DNA of 64,000 bases from DATGJX01 sp963830545 (GTDB taxonomy: Bacteria; Vulcanimicrobiota; Vulcanimicrobiia; Vulcanimicrobiales; Vulcanimicrobiaceae): assembly GCA_963830545.1 (NCBI GenBank), contig CAWHMK010000001.1:992001-1056000 (forward strand), given 5' to 3'. Shown here piece after piece: positions 27,471 to 36,925 of the stretch (positions within the stretch are counted from its first letter, which is position 1; each line of letters begins with the position of its first letter). Made by a program: the position numbers and the translations under genes. Under the pieces are notes generated by a model. The model saw only the letters and a program-made list of their open reading frames with translations. It was not told where the DNA came from and ran no database searches.

Positions 27471-27959
27471 CGCTTCTGCGGAGGCGGAACCGCGAATGGC
27501 TTTGCGACCTTGCCTGCAGGTGAAGCCATCAGACGTTCCACTTCTTGCGGCGTGGGCTCTTGCGAGAAATCGCGCGCGGCTTCGACGAAGCAATAAAAGC
27601 CGAACGGTTCCTCTCCGCGCGCAACGAACTGGTGCAACTCTAGCGGCGCAACGTACACGACGTCGTTCGGTGCGATTTCCGCGAACGTCTCGCCTACGAT
27701 CGCGTACCCTAGACCGCGCTTGACGATCACGAAATGCTCGTGTTCGTGTTTTTCCAGGCGCGAGACCGCACCCGGCTGCAATTCGAAGTAGCGAAGTCTC
27801 CTTCGAGGGGCCGGGCTCGGCCGCATCGGCCTTTCGCTCGCCGACGATTGTATGGCGTTCAACCCCGAGGGCAGCTCCGGGGCGATAGCCTTCGACCGGA
27901 ACACCTTCCCAGCCGTGCGGTTTGGCGCGAACGACGCGATTCTGTTTTGTGATTTCCAT
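27467..27959 (-). CDS. Cupin domain protein, one frame break
   Basis: The N-terminal part from ATG 27959 (MEITKQNRVVRAKPHGWEGV) and the C-terminal part (YFELQPGAVSRLEKHEHEHFVIV and PNDVVYVAPLELHQFVA) lie in different frames that join near 27797 by removing one base, giving ~163 residues. The metal-binding histidines of HEHEHF and the later His of ELHQF define a single-domain cupin. Enzyme or sensor role is unknown. It converges on the sulfurtransferase gene, overlapping by 4 nt. Confidence 0.75.
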
Positions 27960-27981
27960 GAGCGGCTTTCAGAATACCACA

Positions 27982-29258
27982 CTACACGCGTTTGCGCGCT
28001 CGCCCAAGCCGTACCGCGACGAGCGCGATCACGATGAGTATCGCAGCGCCGCCGGCGCCGGCGGCAATCGGCAAGAGTTCGACGCGCCGCTGAAGACCGG
28101 CGCATCCGACGTAGCCTCGAGCGAACTGGTCCTGCGCGCACCAAAACAGCCGCCAGGTGGCCGAGGTGATGAGCCGCCTCGGAGAGCCCGCCATCATCAT
28201 GTTCTCCCAGCGCGTGCGCAAATTCACATCGTCCGCGATGCGGTTGTGAATCGAGGCAAGAACCGGCGCGGAAAATCCGCTCACACCGAACGTGGCGTTG
28301 AAACTGCTGCCCCGCTGCCAATTGCCCGACCATTCGTCGAACATGTACGGCGTGAAATCGAGAAGTATTCCGGTTGGAGAAACGTCCAGCCGTAAGAACG
28401 CCGGGTTGTTGTCGGTACACCGGCGAGACCGCCGGCGAAATGAGAATCGGAATGCCGCCGAAACTTCGGAATCCGTCGCGATGCGTGTGGCCCGCGATCG
28501 CAAAGGGGATGCGCGAGACATTTGCGGCCAGCGTTTTCACGAAAACGTTCGCGAAGGACTCTCGCCAGAACGGGATGACGATCAGCCGCCGCGCATAGAG
28601 CGTTCCCAGCGGGTCCACGCCCGGCGGAATATGCATGACCGGTATGGCGCTCGCAGATTGCGGCAACGCCGCCAGAGACGCGGCGAACCAGCGAAGCTCG
28701 CGCTGCGGCGCATCCGCATGAACGCCGGCGCAGCGGCGATACAGTAGCGCCCAGTACACGCTATCGAGCGCGACGACGCGCACCTTGTCGCCCCGGCACG
28801 CGCGCCGTGTACCATCCATACTCCGCGAAGTCGCGCTGAAACTGCGGCGCCGCGCCGTTGCGATTTACCAGCGGCTCCCAGATGCGAGCCAACGACGCGA
28901 AGTACCGCGTTCCGGGTGTTGCCCGGTAGTCTCCGCACGGATCGTCGTTGTTGCCGGGCACGATGACGAACTGCGCCTGCGGAAAAGCCGCGTCGAACGT
29001 CTTGGCGATGCGCGCCATCGTGCGTAACGCGAGGGGCACGTTGTCCGGAAAATGGTGGGCGAGAAAATCTCCGGACAGGACGATCACCTGCGGATGCGGA
29101 TCCGCCCGGCGCATCGCGTCGACCGTAGAATCGAACAGCGTCCAATTCGTGTCGGTACCGTAGTCGGCCGGTTCGGGACCGCCTGCGCCCGGTTCCACGT
29201 GCAGGTCGCTTGCAACGAGCCAGTGTCCGAGCAGCAGTGCGGCGAAGAGCAGATGCAT
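27982..29258 (-). CDS. Membrane-anchored metallophosphoesterase, two frame breaks
   Basis: ATG 29258 gives a short signal peptide (MHLLFAALLLGHWLVA) and calcineurin-like motifs: DLHVEP, VLSGDFLAHH (GDxxx), VPGNNDD (GNHD variant), and MHIPPG and AGHTHRDGF after a frame change. Breaks near 28797 and 28412 are cured by removing one base each, giving ~424 residues. A C-terminal helix (AILIVIALVAVRLGRARKRV) anchors it to the membrane. It resembles acid-sphingomyelinase-like phosphodiesterases, and an extracytoplasmic phosphodiesterase role is inferred. The start codon shares an ATGCAT palindrome with the divergent EVE gene. Confidence 0.78.
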
Positions 29259-29717
29259 GCGCTACTGGTTGTTCAAAAGTGAGCCGCACGCCTACAGTTT
29301 CGAGCAACTGCAGAATGACCGCACGACTCCCTGGAGCGGCGTGCGCAGGCTATCAGGCACGCAACAACATGATGGAAATGCGGCTGGGCGACCTCGGTTT
29401 CTTCTATCATTCGAGCATCGCCGAGCCCGCGGCCGTAGGAATCGTGCGCGTCGTCAAACAGGCCTATCCGGATTTCACCGCGTGGGAGAAGGGCGGCGAG
29501 TATTACGACCCCCGCAGCAAGCGTGAGAATCCGTCCTGGCACATGGTCGACGTAGAATACGTCGAGCCGCTGGAGCAGCCCGGTCACGCTCGCGCGAATG
29601 CGCGCCGATTCACGCCTGGTGGGCATGGAACTGCTGAAAAAAGGCCAGCGCCTCTCCGTTCAGCCCGTGATGCCGCACGAGTGGCAGATCGTTTTGGAGT
29701 TGAGTAAGTCCGCTTAA
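29257..29717 (+). CDS. EVE-domain (PUA-like) protein, two frame breaks
   Basis: MRYWLFKSEPHAYSFEQLQ starts a full EVE domain. After a frame change near 29352 it continues YQARNNMMEMRLGDLGFFYH, VVKQAYPDFTAWEKGGEYYD and RENPSWHMVDVEY. After another near 29579 it ends VTLARMRADSRL to QPVMPHEWQIVLEL. Two inserted bases explain both changes, and the corrected length is 152 residues, normal for the family. EVE domains bind modified bases (5mC/5hmC or modified RNA) and are often linked to restriction or RNA quality control. No restriction genes are nearby. It overlaps the divergent phosphoesterase start. Confidence 0.85.
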
Positions 29718-31819
29718 ACCGCTTGCGACTGCGTGAGGAACACTTGCTGCGCGTTGATCGGCATCTCGCCCGAAGGACGCAGCCGGCGATACGTGCCGTC
29801 GCTTTGCAATTCGCGCGCTTTGACGTTGTCCGCAAATAGCACCGCGAGAATCTGCCCGTAGATCGTTTCGGCAACCAGCGGATCCAGCACGGGTACGACG
29901 ATCTCGACGCGACGGTCCAAGTTCCGGCCCATCCAGTCGGCCGAGCCGATGTACACCTCGCGGTCGCCGCCGTTCTCGAAAACGTAGATGCGGGAATGCT
30001 CCAAAAAACGCCCGACGATGCTGCGCACGCGAATGCGTTCGCTCACGCCGGGCACGCCGGGGCGAATCACGCACATGCCGCGCACTTCCAGATCGACCGG
30101 TACCCCGGCTTGCGATGCTCGATAGAGCGCGCGCGTCAAATCGCCGTCCGTAATCGCGTTCAGCTTGGCGCGGATTCCGCTCGGGCGCCCCGCGCGCGCG
30201 TGCTCGGTTTCGCGCTCCATGAGCACGGAAAGTTCGCGCCGCAAATTCACTGGAGCGACGAGCAGGTCTTCGTAATCGGTGATCTTCGAGAAGCCCGTGA
30301 GCGAGTTGAACAATTGTGAAACGTCGGCGCCCAGTTCGGGGCGGCACGTGAACAAGCTGAGATCGGTGTAGAGACGAGCCGATTTTTCGTTGTAGTTGCC
30401 GGTTCCGAAGTGAATGTAGCGGCGTATGCCGTCCTCTTCCTGGCGTACGACGAGAATCGCTTTGGCGTGCGTTTTCACGCCGGCGAATCCATAGACGACG
30501 TGTACGCCGGCGCGCTCGAGGCGCCGCGCCCACTCGATGTTGTTTTCTTCGTCGAACCGCGCCTTGAGCTCGATCAGCACCGCGACTTGTTTTTCGTTTT
30601 CGGCGGCTTCGAGCAGCGCGCGCACGATCGGCGAGTTCTTTCCGGACGTGCGGTACAACGTCGCCTTGATCGCGAGCACCTGCTCGTCTTCGGCTGCCTG
30701 TCGCAAGAACTGCAGCACCGGATCGAACGACTCGTACGGATGATGCAGCACCACGTCGCCTTCTCGAATGGTGGCGAGCATGTCCGTGACGCCGATGAGC
30801 CGTTTTGGAATCGCGGGCGTGAACGGCGGAAATTGCAGGTGCGGATAGTCGAGATTGGCGACGGTCCACAAGTCGGCCAAGCCCATCATGCCGTCGATCT
30901 CGTAGCAATCCACCCTCGAGAGTTCGAGCGCCTTGAGCAGAAAATCGCGCATGTATTCCGGCATCCCGCGTTCGATTTCCAGACGCACGGGTTCGCCGAA
31001 ACGGCGGCGCTGCAACTCCGACTCGATCGCGCGCAGCAAGTCATCCGCTTCGTCTTCCTGCAAATCCAGATCGGCATCGCGCGTCACGCGGAACAAATAG
31101 GAATCGCGCACGTCCATGCCGGGGAAGAGCGCGCTCAAGTGATGCGCGATGAGGTCTTCGAGCAGAACGAACCAGCGCTGTCCTTCAGGCGCGGGCTCGA
31201 CCGGAACGAAGCGCGGCAGCGTCTGCGGAATTTTCACGCGCGCGAAATGCAGCTCGACCCCTTCGGACGTAACCTCCTCCATCTCGACCGCGAGCGAGAG
31301 CGAGAGATTCGATATGTACGGAAACGGATGTCCCGAGTCGACCGCGAGCGGAGTGAGAACCGGAAACACGCGATCGTCGAAGGCACGTTCCAAATGCGCG
31401 CGCTGCTCTTCACCGAGATCGGCGACGCGCCAGAGTTTTATGCCGTGCGCCTCGAGCGCGGGAAACAAACTCTCATTGAGAAGATGCATCTGGCGCGAAA
31501 GCGAAACGCGGAGCCGCTCCGAGATGGCGAGCAGATGTTCGGACGGCGTACGTCCGTCTTCCGAACGGCGGAAAATCTGCGCCTCGATCTGCTGCTTGAT
31601 TGCGGCGACGCGAATCATGAAATACTCGTCGAGATTCGTGCCGTAGATTGCCACGTACTTGAAGCGTTCCAGCAGCGGCGTCCGCTCGTGCAGCGCTTCT
31701 TCCAGAACGCGATCGTTGAATTCGAGCCACGAGAGTTCGCGGCTGATGTACAGCGCCGGATCGTCGAGGTTGCGTGGGAATGTTTCGGGGGCAGCCGCGG
31801 ACTGAGTGCGTGAGAGCAT
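29714..31819 (-). CDS. ppk1: Polyphosphate kinase 1
   Basis: 701 residues from ATG 31819. The frame stays open upstream, but that part is antisense to the ABC operon. N domain: LYISRELSWLEFNDRVLEEA; head domain: YGTNLDEYFMIRVAAIK; catalytic core: HHPYESFDPVLQFLRQAAED, IKATLYRTSGKNSPIV, VYGFAGVKTHAKAILVVR. The autophosphorylated histidine is in YIHFGTGNYNE, and the second phospholipase-D-like motif is near VYIGSADWMGRNLDRR. It makes polyphosphate reversibly from ATP. It is divergent from the osmolyte transporter with only 44 nt between start codons, so regulation may be shared; the 3' end overlaps the EVE gene by 4 nt. Confidence 0.96.
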   Translation of the reverse strand: MLSRTQSAAAPETFPRNLDDPALYISRELSWLEFNDRVLEEALHERTPLLERFKYVAIYGTNLDEYFMIRVAAIKQQIEAQIFRRSEDGRTPSEHLLAISERLRVSLSRQMHLLNESLFPALEAHGIKLWRVADLGEEQRAHLERAFDDRVFPVLTPLAVDSGHPFPYISNLSLSLAVEMEEVTSEGVELHFARVKIPQTLPRFVPVEPAPEGQRWFVLLEDLIAHHLSALFPGMDVRDSYLFRVTRDADLDLQEDEADDLLRAIESELQRRRFGEPVRLEIERGMPEYMRDFLLKALELSRVDCYEIDGMMGLADLWTVANLDYPHLQFPPFTPAIPKRLIGVTDMLATIREGDVVLHHPYESFDPVLQFLRQAAEDEQVLAIKATLYRTSGKNSPIVRALLEAAENEKQVAVLIELKARFDEENNIEWARRLERAGVHVVYGFAGVKTHAKAILVVRQEEDGIRRYIHFGTGNYNEKSARLYTDLSLFTCRPELGADVSQLFNSLTGFSKITDYEDLLVAPVNLRRELSVLMERETEHARAGRPSGIRAKLNAITDGDLTRALYRASQAGVPVDLEVRGMCVIRPGVPGVSERIRVRSIVGRFLEHSRIYVFENGGDREVYIGSADWMGRNLDRRVEIVVPVLDPLVAETIYGQILAVLFADNVKARELQSDGTYRRLRPSGEMPINAQQVFLTQSQAV

Positions 31820-31863
31820 ACGTTCGACCCGGGATTCGACGGCCGGCGCGGAAACACTAGTCC

Positions 31864-32467
31864 GTGACTTGGGCGGACCTGGGCGTGCACGTGGAAGCCT
31901 ACCTGACACTGGCCGCATGCGCCCTCGTTTTGGGTGCGGGCGGCGGGAATCGTTCTCGGGGGCCTGGCCGCGCATACGCGTTTTTGGCGAACGCCCGTTC
32001 TGGCGCTCACGAATATCGGACGAGCGGTTCCGAGCCTCGCGCTGCTCACGTTCATGATTCCGGTCCTTGGCTTGGGATTCGCACCCGCGCTGGCGGCGCT
32101 GGCCATTTTGGCTTGCGCACCGGTCGCAATCACCACCGACGTAGGGTTTCGGAGCGTTTCGCCGGCCGCCGTCGATGCGGCGCGAGGCACGGGAATGACG
32201 CCCGCGCAGATTCTGCGCCGCGTTGAATGGCCGCTCGCATTTCCCGTAGTCTTCGCCGGCGTGCGCACCGCCGTGACGGAAGTTATCGCGAGCGCCGTTC
32301 TCGCGGCCTTCATCGGAGCCGGCGGTCTGGGCGAGTTCATCACGACCGGTTTGCAAGCGAATGAGCCGGACCGGCTTTGGATCGGCGTCGGGGCGATTGC
32401 AACGATCGCACTGTGCGCGGAATTCGTGCTCGCATTTGCGCAGCGCCGTTTCGGGGAGGCATTTTGA
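31864..32467 (+). CDS. OpuB/ProU-type ABC permease 1, one frame break
   Basis: Starts at GTG 31864 (VTWADLGVHVEAYLTLAACALVLG). The frame changes near 31940, where one extra G in GTGCGGGCGGCGGG hides LGAAAGIVLGGLAAHTRF. It continues NIGRAVPSLALLTFMIPVLG, and the EAA-type loop DAARGTGMTPAQILRRVEWPLA contacts the ATPase. Corrected length ~200 residues with about five helices. First gene of a four-gene betaine/choline/carnitine-type ABC operon; the stop overlaps the next start (TTGA). Confidence 0.86.
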
Positions 32468-33351
32468 AACTGACACGCGGCCGTTCACTCGCGCTCCTGG
32501 GCGCTGCACTGGTTCTTCCGCAGTGCCGCGGGAAAGGCGGCGGCTCCGGCGTGGTGCGCGTCGGTTCGAAAAACTTCGGCGAAGACATTACCATCGCGGA
32601 AATTTATGCCGCCGCGCTCGAACGAGCGCACATACCGGTGGAACGGCACATGAACCTGGGCAGCACGCAGATCGCCACTGCAGCCATGCAGCGCGGCGAC
32701 ATCGATCTGTATCCCGAATACACGGGCACTGCGCTCATCGACGTGCTGCATCTGGCCCCGATGCACGACCCGAAACGACTCTTCGACACGGTGAAATCGC
32801 ACTACGAACGTGAGTATCGGTTGACGTGGCTGCAGGCCTCGCCCGCGAACGACTCGCAAGGGCTCGCGGTTACGCAAGCCGTCGCGCAGCAGTATGGGAT
32901 CGCCACGCTTTCGGACTGCGCGAAGGCCGCGCCGCGTCTTCGGCTGGCGGCGATACCGGAGTTCGTCGCGCGGGCCGATGCGCTTCCCGGCCTGCAGAAA
33001 TTCTACGGCGGATTCCGTTTCAAGGACGTCAGGACGTTCGAGATCGGCCTGCAATACGCAGCGCTGCAGCACGGCGACGCGGAGGTCGCGACCGCATTCA
33101 CGACCGATGCGCAGATAGCTTCGGACGATCTCGTCGTGCTGCGCGACGACAAAGGTTTTTGGCCGCCGTACAACGTCGCTCCGGTGGTCCGCATCGCAAC
33201 ACTTCGCGCCCAGCCGCAAATCGCGAGCGTCCTCAACCGCGTTTCTCCGCTGCTCACGGACGCCGTGGTGCGAAAGCTCAATGTGCAAGTGAACGTGCAG
33301 CACATGGATTCCGCCGATGCAGCGAGCGATTTTTTGGAGCACGCACTCTGA
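32464..33351 (+). CDS. Substrate-binding lipoprotein of OpuB/OsmF type ABC transporter
   Basis: 295 residues from TTG 32464, which overlaps the permease stop and places a signal peptide directly at the start (MKLTRGRSLALLGAALVLPQC, lipobox-like with Cys21). The OpuAC/OsmF domain contains VRVGSKNFGEDITIAEIYAA, LDLYPEYTGTAL-like IDLYPEYTGTALIDVL, and TTDAQIASDDLVVLRDDKGF with PYNVAPVVR. It should bind a quaternary ammonium osmolyte by an aromatic cage outside the cell. LPQC is not an ideal lipobox (Gln at -1), so lipidation is likely but not certain. Confidence 0.9.
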   Translation: MKLTRGRSLALLGAALVLPQCRGKGGGSGVVRVGSKNFGEDITIAEIYAAALERAHIPVERHMNLGSTQIATAAMQRGDIDLYPEYTGTALIDVLHLAPMHDPKRLFDTVKSHYEREYRLTWLQASPANDSQGLAVTQAVAQQYGIATLSDCAKAAPRLRLAAIPEFVARADALPGLQKFYGGFRFKDVRTFEIGLQYAALQHGDAEVATAFTTDAQIASDDLVVLRDDKGFWPPYNVAPVVRIATLRAQPQIASVLNRVSPLLTDAVVRKLNVQVNVQHMDSADAASDFLEHAL

Positions 33352-34149
33352 GGCAGGCGAGCTCGGTCGTTTTCGATGCCGTTGCAGTGCGGTATCCCGG
33401 CAGCGACCGCAATGCCGTCGACGGCGTCAGCGTAGAAATTCCGGCCGGGAGACTTTACAGTGCTGCTCGGTCCATCCGGTTGCGGCAAGAGCACACTGCT
33501 GCGTACGGTAAATCGCCTGGTGGTCCCGCAATCGGGCGAGGTGCGCGTCGACGGTCAAAACGTCGCTGCGCAGAATGCCGTAGAACTGCGGCGCAGCATC
33601 GGCTACGTGATTCAAGCGGTAGGGTTGTTCGCGCATATGACGGTTGCGCAAAACGTTGCCGTCGTTCCGGAACTGCTGCGTTGGGAACGCAAACGCATCG
33701 ACTCGCGCATCGAGGAATTGCTGCAGCTGGTAGGCTTGGACCCGCAACGGTATAGCAACCGCTATCCGCGCGAACTTTCGGGCGGCGAACAGCAACGCGT
33801 CGGCGTGGCACGCGCGATCGCCGTGCGGCCTCCGCTCCTGCTCATGGACGAACCCTTTGGCGCAGTCGATGCGATCGTTCGCCGTTCCCTTCAAGACGAA
33901 ATTCGGCACATCGCCGCCTCGCTCCATACGACGATTCTTTTCGTAACGCACGACGTCGACGAAGCGCTGCGCTTAGCCCATTGCATCGTCGTGATGCGCG
34001 AGGGATGCATCGAGCAGCATGGTACGCCTGAGGAAATTCTTCGCGAGCCGGCTACGCCGTACGTTGCGGAGTTGTTCGCGATCGATCCGGAACTGCGTCG
34101 CTACGACGAATTGCGCGGCAGCCTGCACGCGGCTAAGAACCTCACATGA
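33348..34149 (+). CDS. ABC transporter ATPase of the OpuB/ProU operon, one frame break
   Basis: The frame from ~33348 (CTG overlapping the previous TGA; a downstream GTG is possible) reads SSVVFDAVAVRYPGSDRNAVDGVSVEIPAG, then breaks near 33452, where one extra A separates it from DFTVLLGPSGCGKSTLLRTV (Walker A). Q-loop: YVIQAVGLFAHMTV; signature: LSGGEQQRVGVARAIA; Walker B: LLLMDEPFGAVDAI; switch His: FVTHDVDEAL. Corrected length 266 residues. No C-terminal CBS pair is present, unlike OpuA/ProV osmosensing subunits. The stop overlaps the next ATG (ATGA). Confidence 0.9.
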
Positions 34150-34775
34150 GTCACATCGGCTCGCATCTTCCCGAGATCGGCGAATTGACGCTGCAGCATC
34201 TAGCGCTCGTGTTTGCGGGCTTGACGCTCGCCCTTGCGGTCGCAGCAGGACTAGCATATGCCGTGACGCGATTTCGACGCGTCGAAACTGCAGTGTTTGC
34301 CGGCGCCGGCGTGATCTACACGATTCCTTCGCTTGCGCTGCTGGCGCTCGCCGTCAAGTATTTCGGACTCGGCTTCTGGCCGGTCGTATTCATCTTGGCG
34401 GCATACGCGCAGTTCATTCTCGTGCGGGGCATCGTAACGGCGTTGCTGGGCGTGCCGGAGGCGCAACTCGATGCGGCGCGCGGGTTGGGTATGTCCTCGC
34501 GTCAGGAATTTTGGAGCGTTCGGCTGCCGCTTGCGTCGCCGGTTCTCATCGGCAGCATTCGCCTGGCAACGGTCGCACTCGTCGCAATCGCGACGCTCGG
34601 CGGATACGTCGGCGCGGGCGGTTTGGGCAACGATATCTTTCTAGGACTGCAGCGGCAATTTCTCGCGCAAACACTTGCAGGCAGCGTTCCGGCAGCCGCG
34701 CTGGCCGTCATCGCCGATGCCGCACTTCGCGGTGTCGAGCGAACGATGCGCCGCCGAACCGGTAGCGGAATATAA
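34146..34775 (+). CDS. OpuB/ProU-type ABC permease 2
   Basis: 209 residues with about six helices. Motifs are AGVIYTIPSLALLALAVKYF and the ATPase-contacting loop DAARGLGMSSRQEFWSVRLPL, ending near GYVGAGGLGNDIFLGLQRQF. Last gene of the operon permease-binding protein-ATPase-permease, the gene order of OpuB/OpuC/OsmVWXY systems that import choline, betaine or carnitine. ATGA overlap with the ATPase gene. Confidence 0.9.
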   Translation: MSHIGSHLPEIGELTLQHLALVFAGLTLALAVAAGLAYAVTRFRRVETAVFAGAGVIYTIPSLALLALAVKYFGLGFWPVVFILAAYAQFILVRGIVTALLGVPEAQLDAARGLGMSSRQEFWSVRLPLASPVLIGSIRLATVALVAIATLGGYVGAGGLGNDIFLGLQRQFLAQTLAGSVPAAALAVIADAALRGVERTMRRRTGSGI

Positions 34776-34784
34776 TGCGCTGAG

Positions 34785-34828
34785 CCCCTCGACAAGGCTC
34801 GGGGTCGTTCGACAGGCTCACGATGACA
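34785..34828. repeat. Dispersed repeat copy in convergent gap
   Basis: CCCCTCGACAAGGCTCGGGG then TCGTTCGACAGGCTCACGAT, between the end of the ABC operon and the end of the S9 peptidase gene. The first half folds into a bulged hairpin and may act as a weak transcription end for either strand. Confidence 0.85.
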
Positions 34829-34848
34829 ATGAGTTCGGCCGGCTTGCG

Positions 34849-36925
34849 TTACGGAGACAAGTAGTGGGCGAGCCAGTCGGTTTCGATGTGCAAGCGCTCG
34901 ACGCGGTGCAGCGGCGAGCCGGTGCGCGAGAGATCGTGATTTTCGCCGGGCACGTCGACGAATTCGACCGTGCGCCCGAGCACTTTGAGCGCGGTGAACT
35001 CCTGCAGCGTTTGGTCGATCGGCGTTCGCGTGTCCTCGTCCGAGTGGAGAATGAGCAGCGGCGTGCGTACGTTTTCGACGAACGTCAGCGGCGATTCCAT
35101 GTACGTCCGGCTCGCGGGATCCCACGGATTGCCGAAGCCGTAGGGCGAGTTGAACAAACCGAAGCCGTTGTTTCCGGCAAAATCCGCCGCGAGTTCCTCG
35201 CTGGCGATGTTGCTGACGACGCGTTCCGCGATTGCCGTTTTGTACCGGTTTGTGTGCGATATCACCCAGAGCGTCGCGTAACCGCCGTAGCTGCCGCCGC
35301 TGACGGCCAAGCGATTCGGATCGACTGTCGGAAACGTGATGGCCTCGTCCATGACGCGCTGCACGTCGTCGAACATCGCTTCGCCCCAATGCGCGTTCAG
35401 CGCCGCTTCGTAGGCGTATCCATGGCCAGTGCTGCCGCGCGGGTCGGAAAACACGACGTTGTACCCCTGCGCCGCGAGATACTGAAATTCGTGGAAGAAC
35501 GTGCTGCCGAACTGCGTTTGCGGGCCGCCGTGAATGTCGAGAATCGTCGGGCGTTTGCCCTGCGAGTTCGGACGGGCCGCCGGCATGAACCAGGCTTGCA
35601 CCGTAAAGCCGGCATCGTCTTTGATGCTGAACTGCCGCGGCTTTGAAAGCTGTACGCTCGCGAGATATGCATCGTTCATACCCGTGATGCGTTTGCTCTT
35701 GCCGGTTTGCAAATCGAAAACGTACACTTCGCGCGGGTGCGTGAAGTCGGAGCGCGTATAGGCGACATACCGGCCGCGCGCGTCCAGCGTGCACTCCGCC
35801 GCTTCACCCGAGCGCGTGAGTTGCGTAACGGCTCCCGTTGCAGGATTGAATTTCACCAGCGCACTGTAACCGGGCTCGTCGACGTCCGCAATGGCGAACG
35901 CGTCGTGCGGAGCAAACGCCGGTCCGCAAAAGCCGCCGGGTTCGCCCATGTCTGCGAGGACGTTGTCGCCGAACTGAGTAGTGTTCTTCGCAACGACGGT
36001 CCGCGAAACGCCGCCGCTTGTACGCATGATCGCCGGAAATTCCGCCGGATCGGCGACGCCCCCGCTGCTGTACCAGATGTGCCCGGCGCGGTCGTAATCC
36101 AAAAGAACATTCGCAACATTCGCCGAGGCAATTTTCCGCATCGCCCCACCGCGCGCCGGAATCGTGTAGACGTCGTTCGGTCCGCCGCTGGCCGAATCGT
36201 ATCGCAGCGAGTCGAACGCGATCGTCTTGTCGTCCGGCGACCAATGCGGATTGCCTTCCGACCAGCGGTTTCCGCTCGTCAGCGCATGCGCGCCGCTTCC
36301 GTCCGCGTTCATCACCCACAGATGCGCGTACTTGTCGTACGTAAATCCTGCGCCGTTCCCCTCATAAAACAGATGATGAATGATGCGGATGTCGGTCTTC
36401 TTCTGCTCTTCGGACGGTTTGAATCCGGCGGCTGCAAAATTCGCATACGCCGGGTGGGGCGCGTCCGTGGTTACGACGGTGAAGACGATGTGCTTGCCGT
36501 CGTGCGAATAGAGCGGACCGCCTGCATCGTCCTTGAGGCGAGTGAGTCTGTTTGAACGCGCCCGTCGCAATGCCGTACGTGAAGATTTGGGGATGCGCGC
36601 GCTTCTTCTGCGGCCCGCGCACGAACGCAATCGTGCGGCTATCGGGCGACCACACCGGCCCGGAATCATGTCCGGTGTGCGTAATGCGCGTGAGGCCGCT
36701 GCCGTCCGTGCGCACCAAATACAAGTCGGTTTCGTAGCGATCTTTCGGCCCGTTCATGCGCCGCGCTTCGAAGACGACGCGCGAGCCGTCGGGTGCAATT
36801 TGCGGATTGCCGACGAATACCAGTTTGTAGAGATCTTCCGCTGCGACCGGGCGCTGCGCGCCCGCGGCGGCATGCGGCATCAGCACCGCAACCGCGGCGC
36901 ATAGTGCAATGCGAAGGAGCTTCAT
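34849..36925 (-). CDS. Exported S9 family (acylaminoacyl-peptidase-like) peptidase, one frame break
   Basis: ATG 36925 gives a signal peptide (MKLLRIALCAAVAVLMPHAAAGA). A TolB/WD40-like propeller follows (QIAPDGSRVVFEARR, DSGPVWSPDSRTIAFVRG, SPDDKTIAFDSLRYD), then an alpha/beta hydrolase. The nucleophile Ser is in SGGSYGGYATLWV, the Asp in HSDEDTRTPID and the His in GENHDLSR. The frame changes near 36552, where removing one A joins GAFKQ to LTRLKDDAGGP; corrected length 691 residues. It cleaves short peptides in the periplasm or outside. The start overlaps the egtD stop (ATGA). Confidence 0.92.

Noticed and set aside
31820..32509. Upstream extension of the ppk1 frame
   Set aside because: Antisense to the ABC permease; PPK1 homology starts at ATG 31819.
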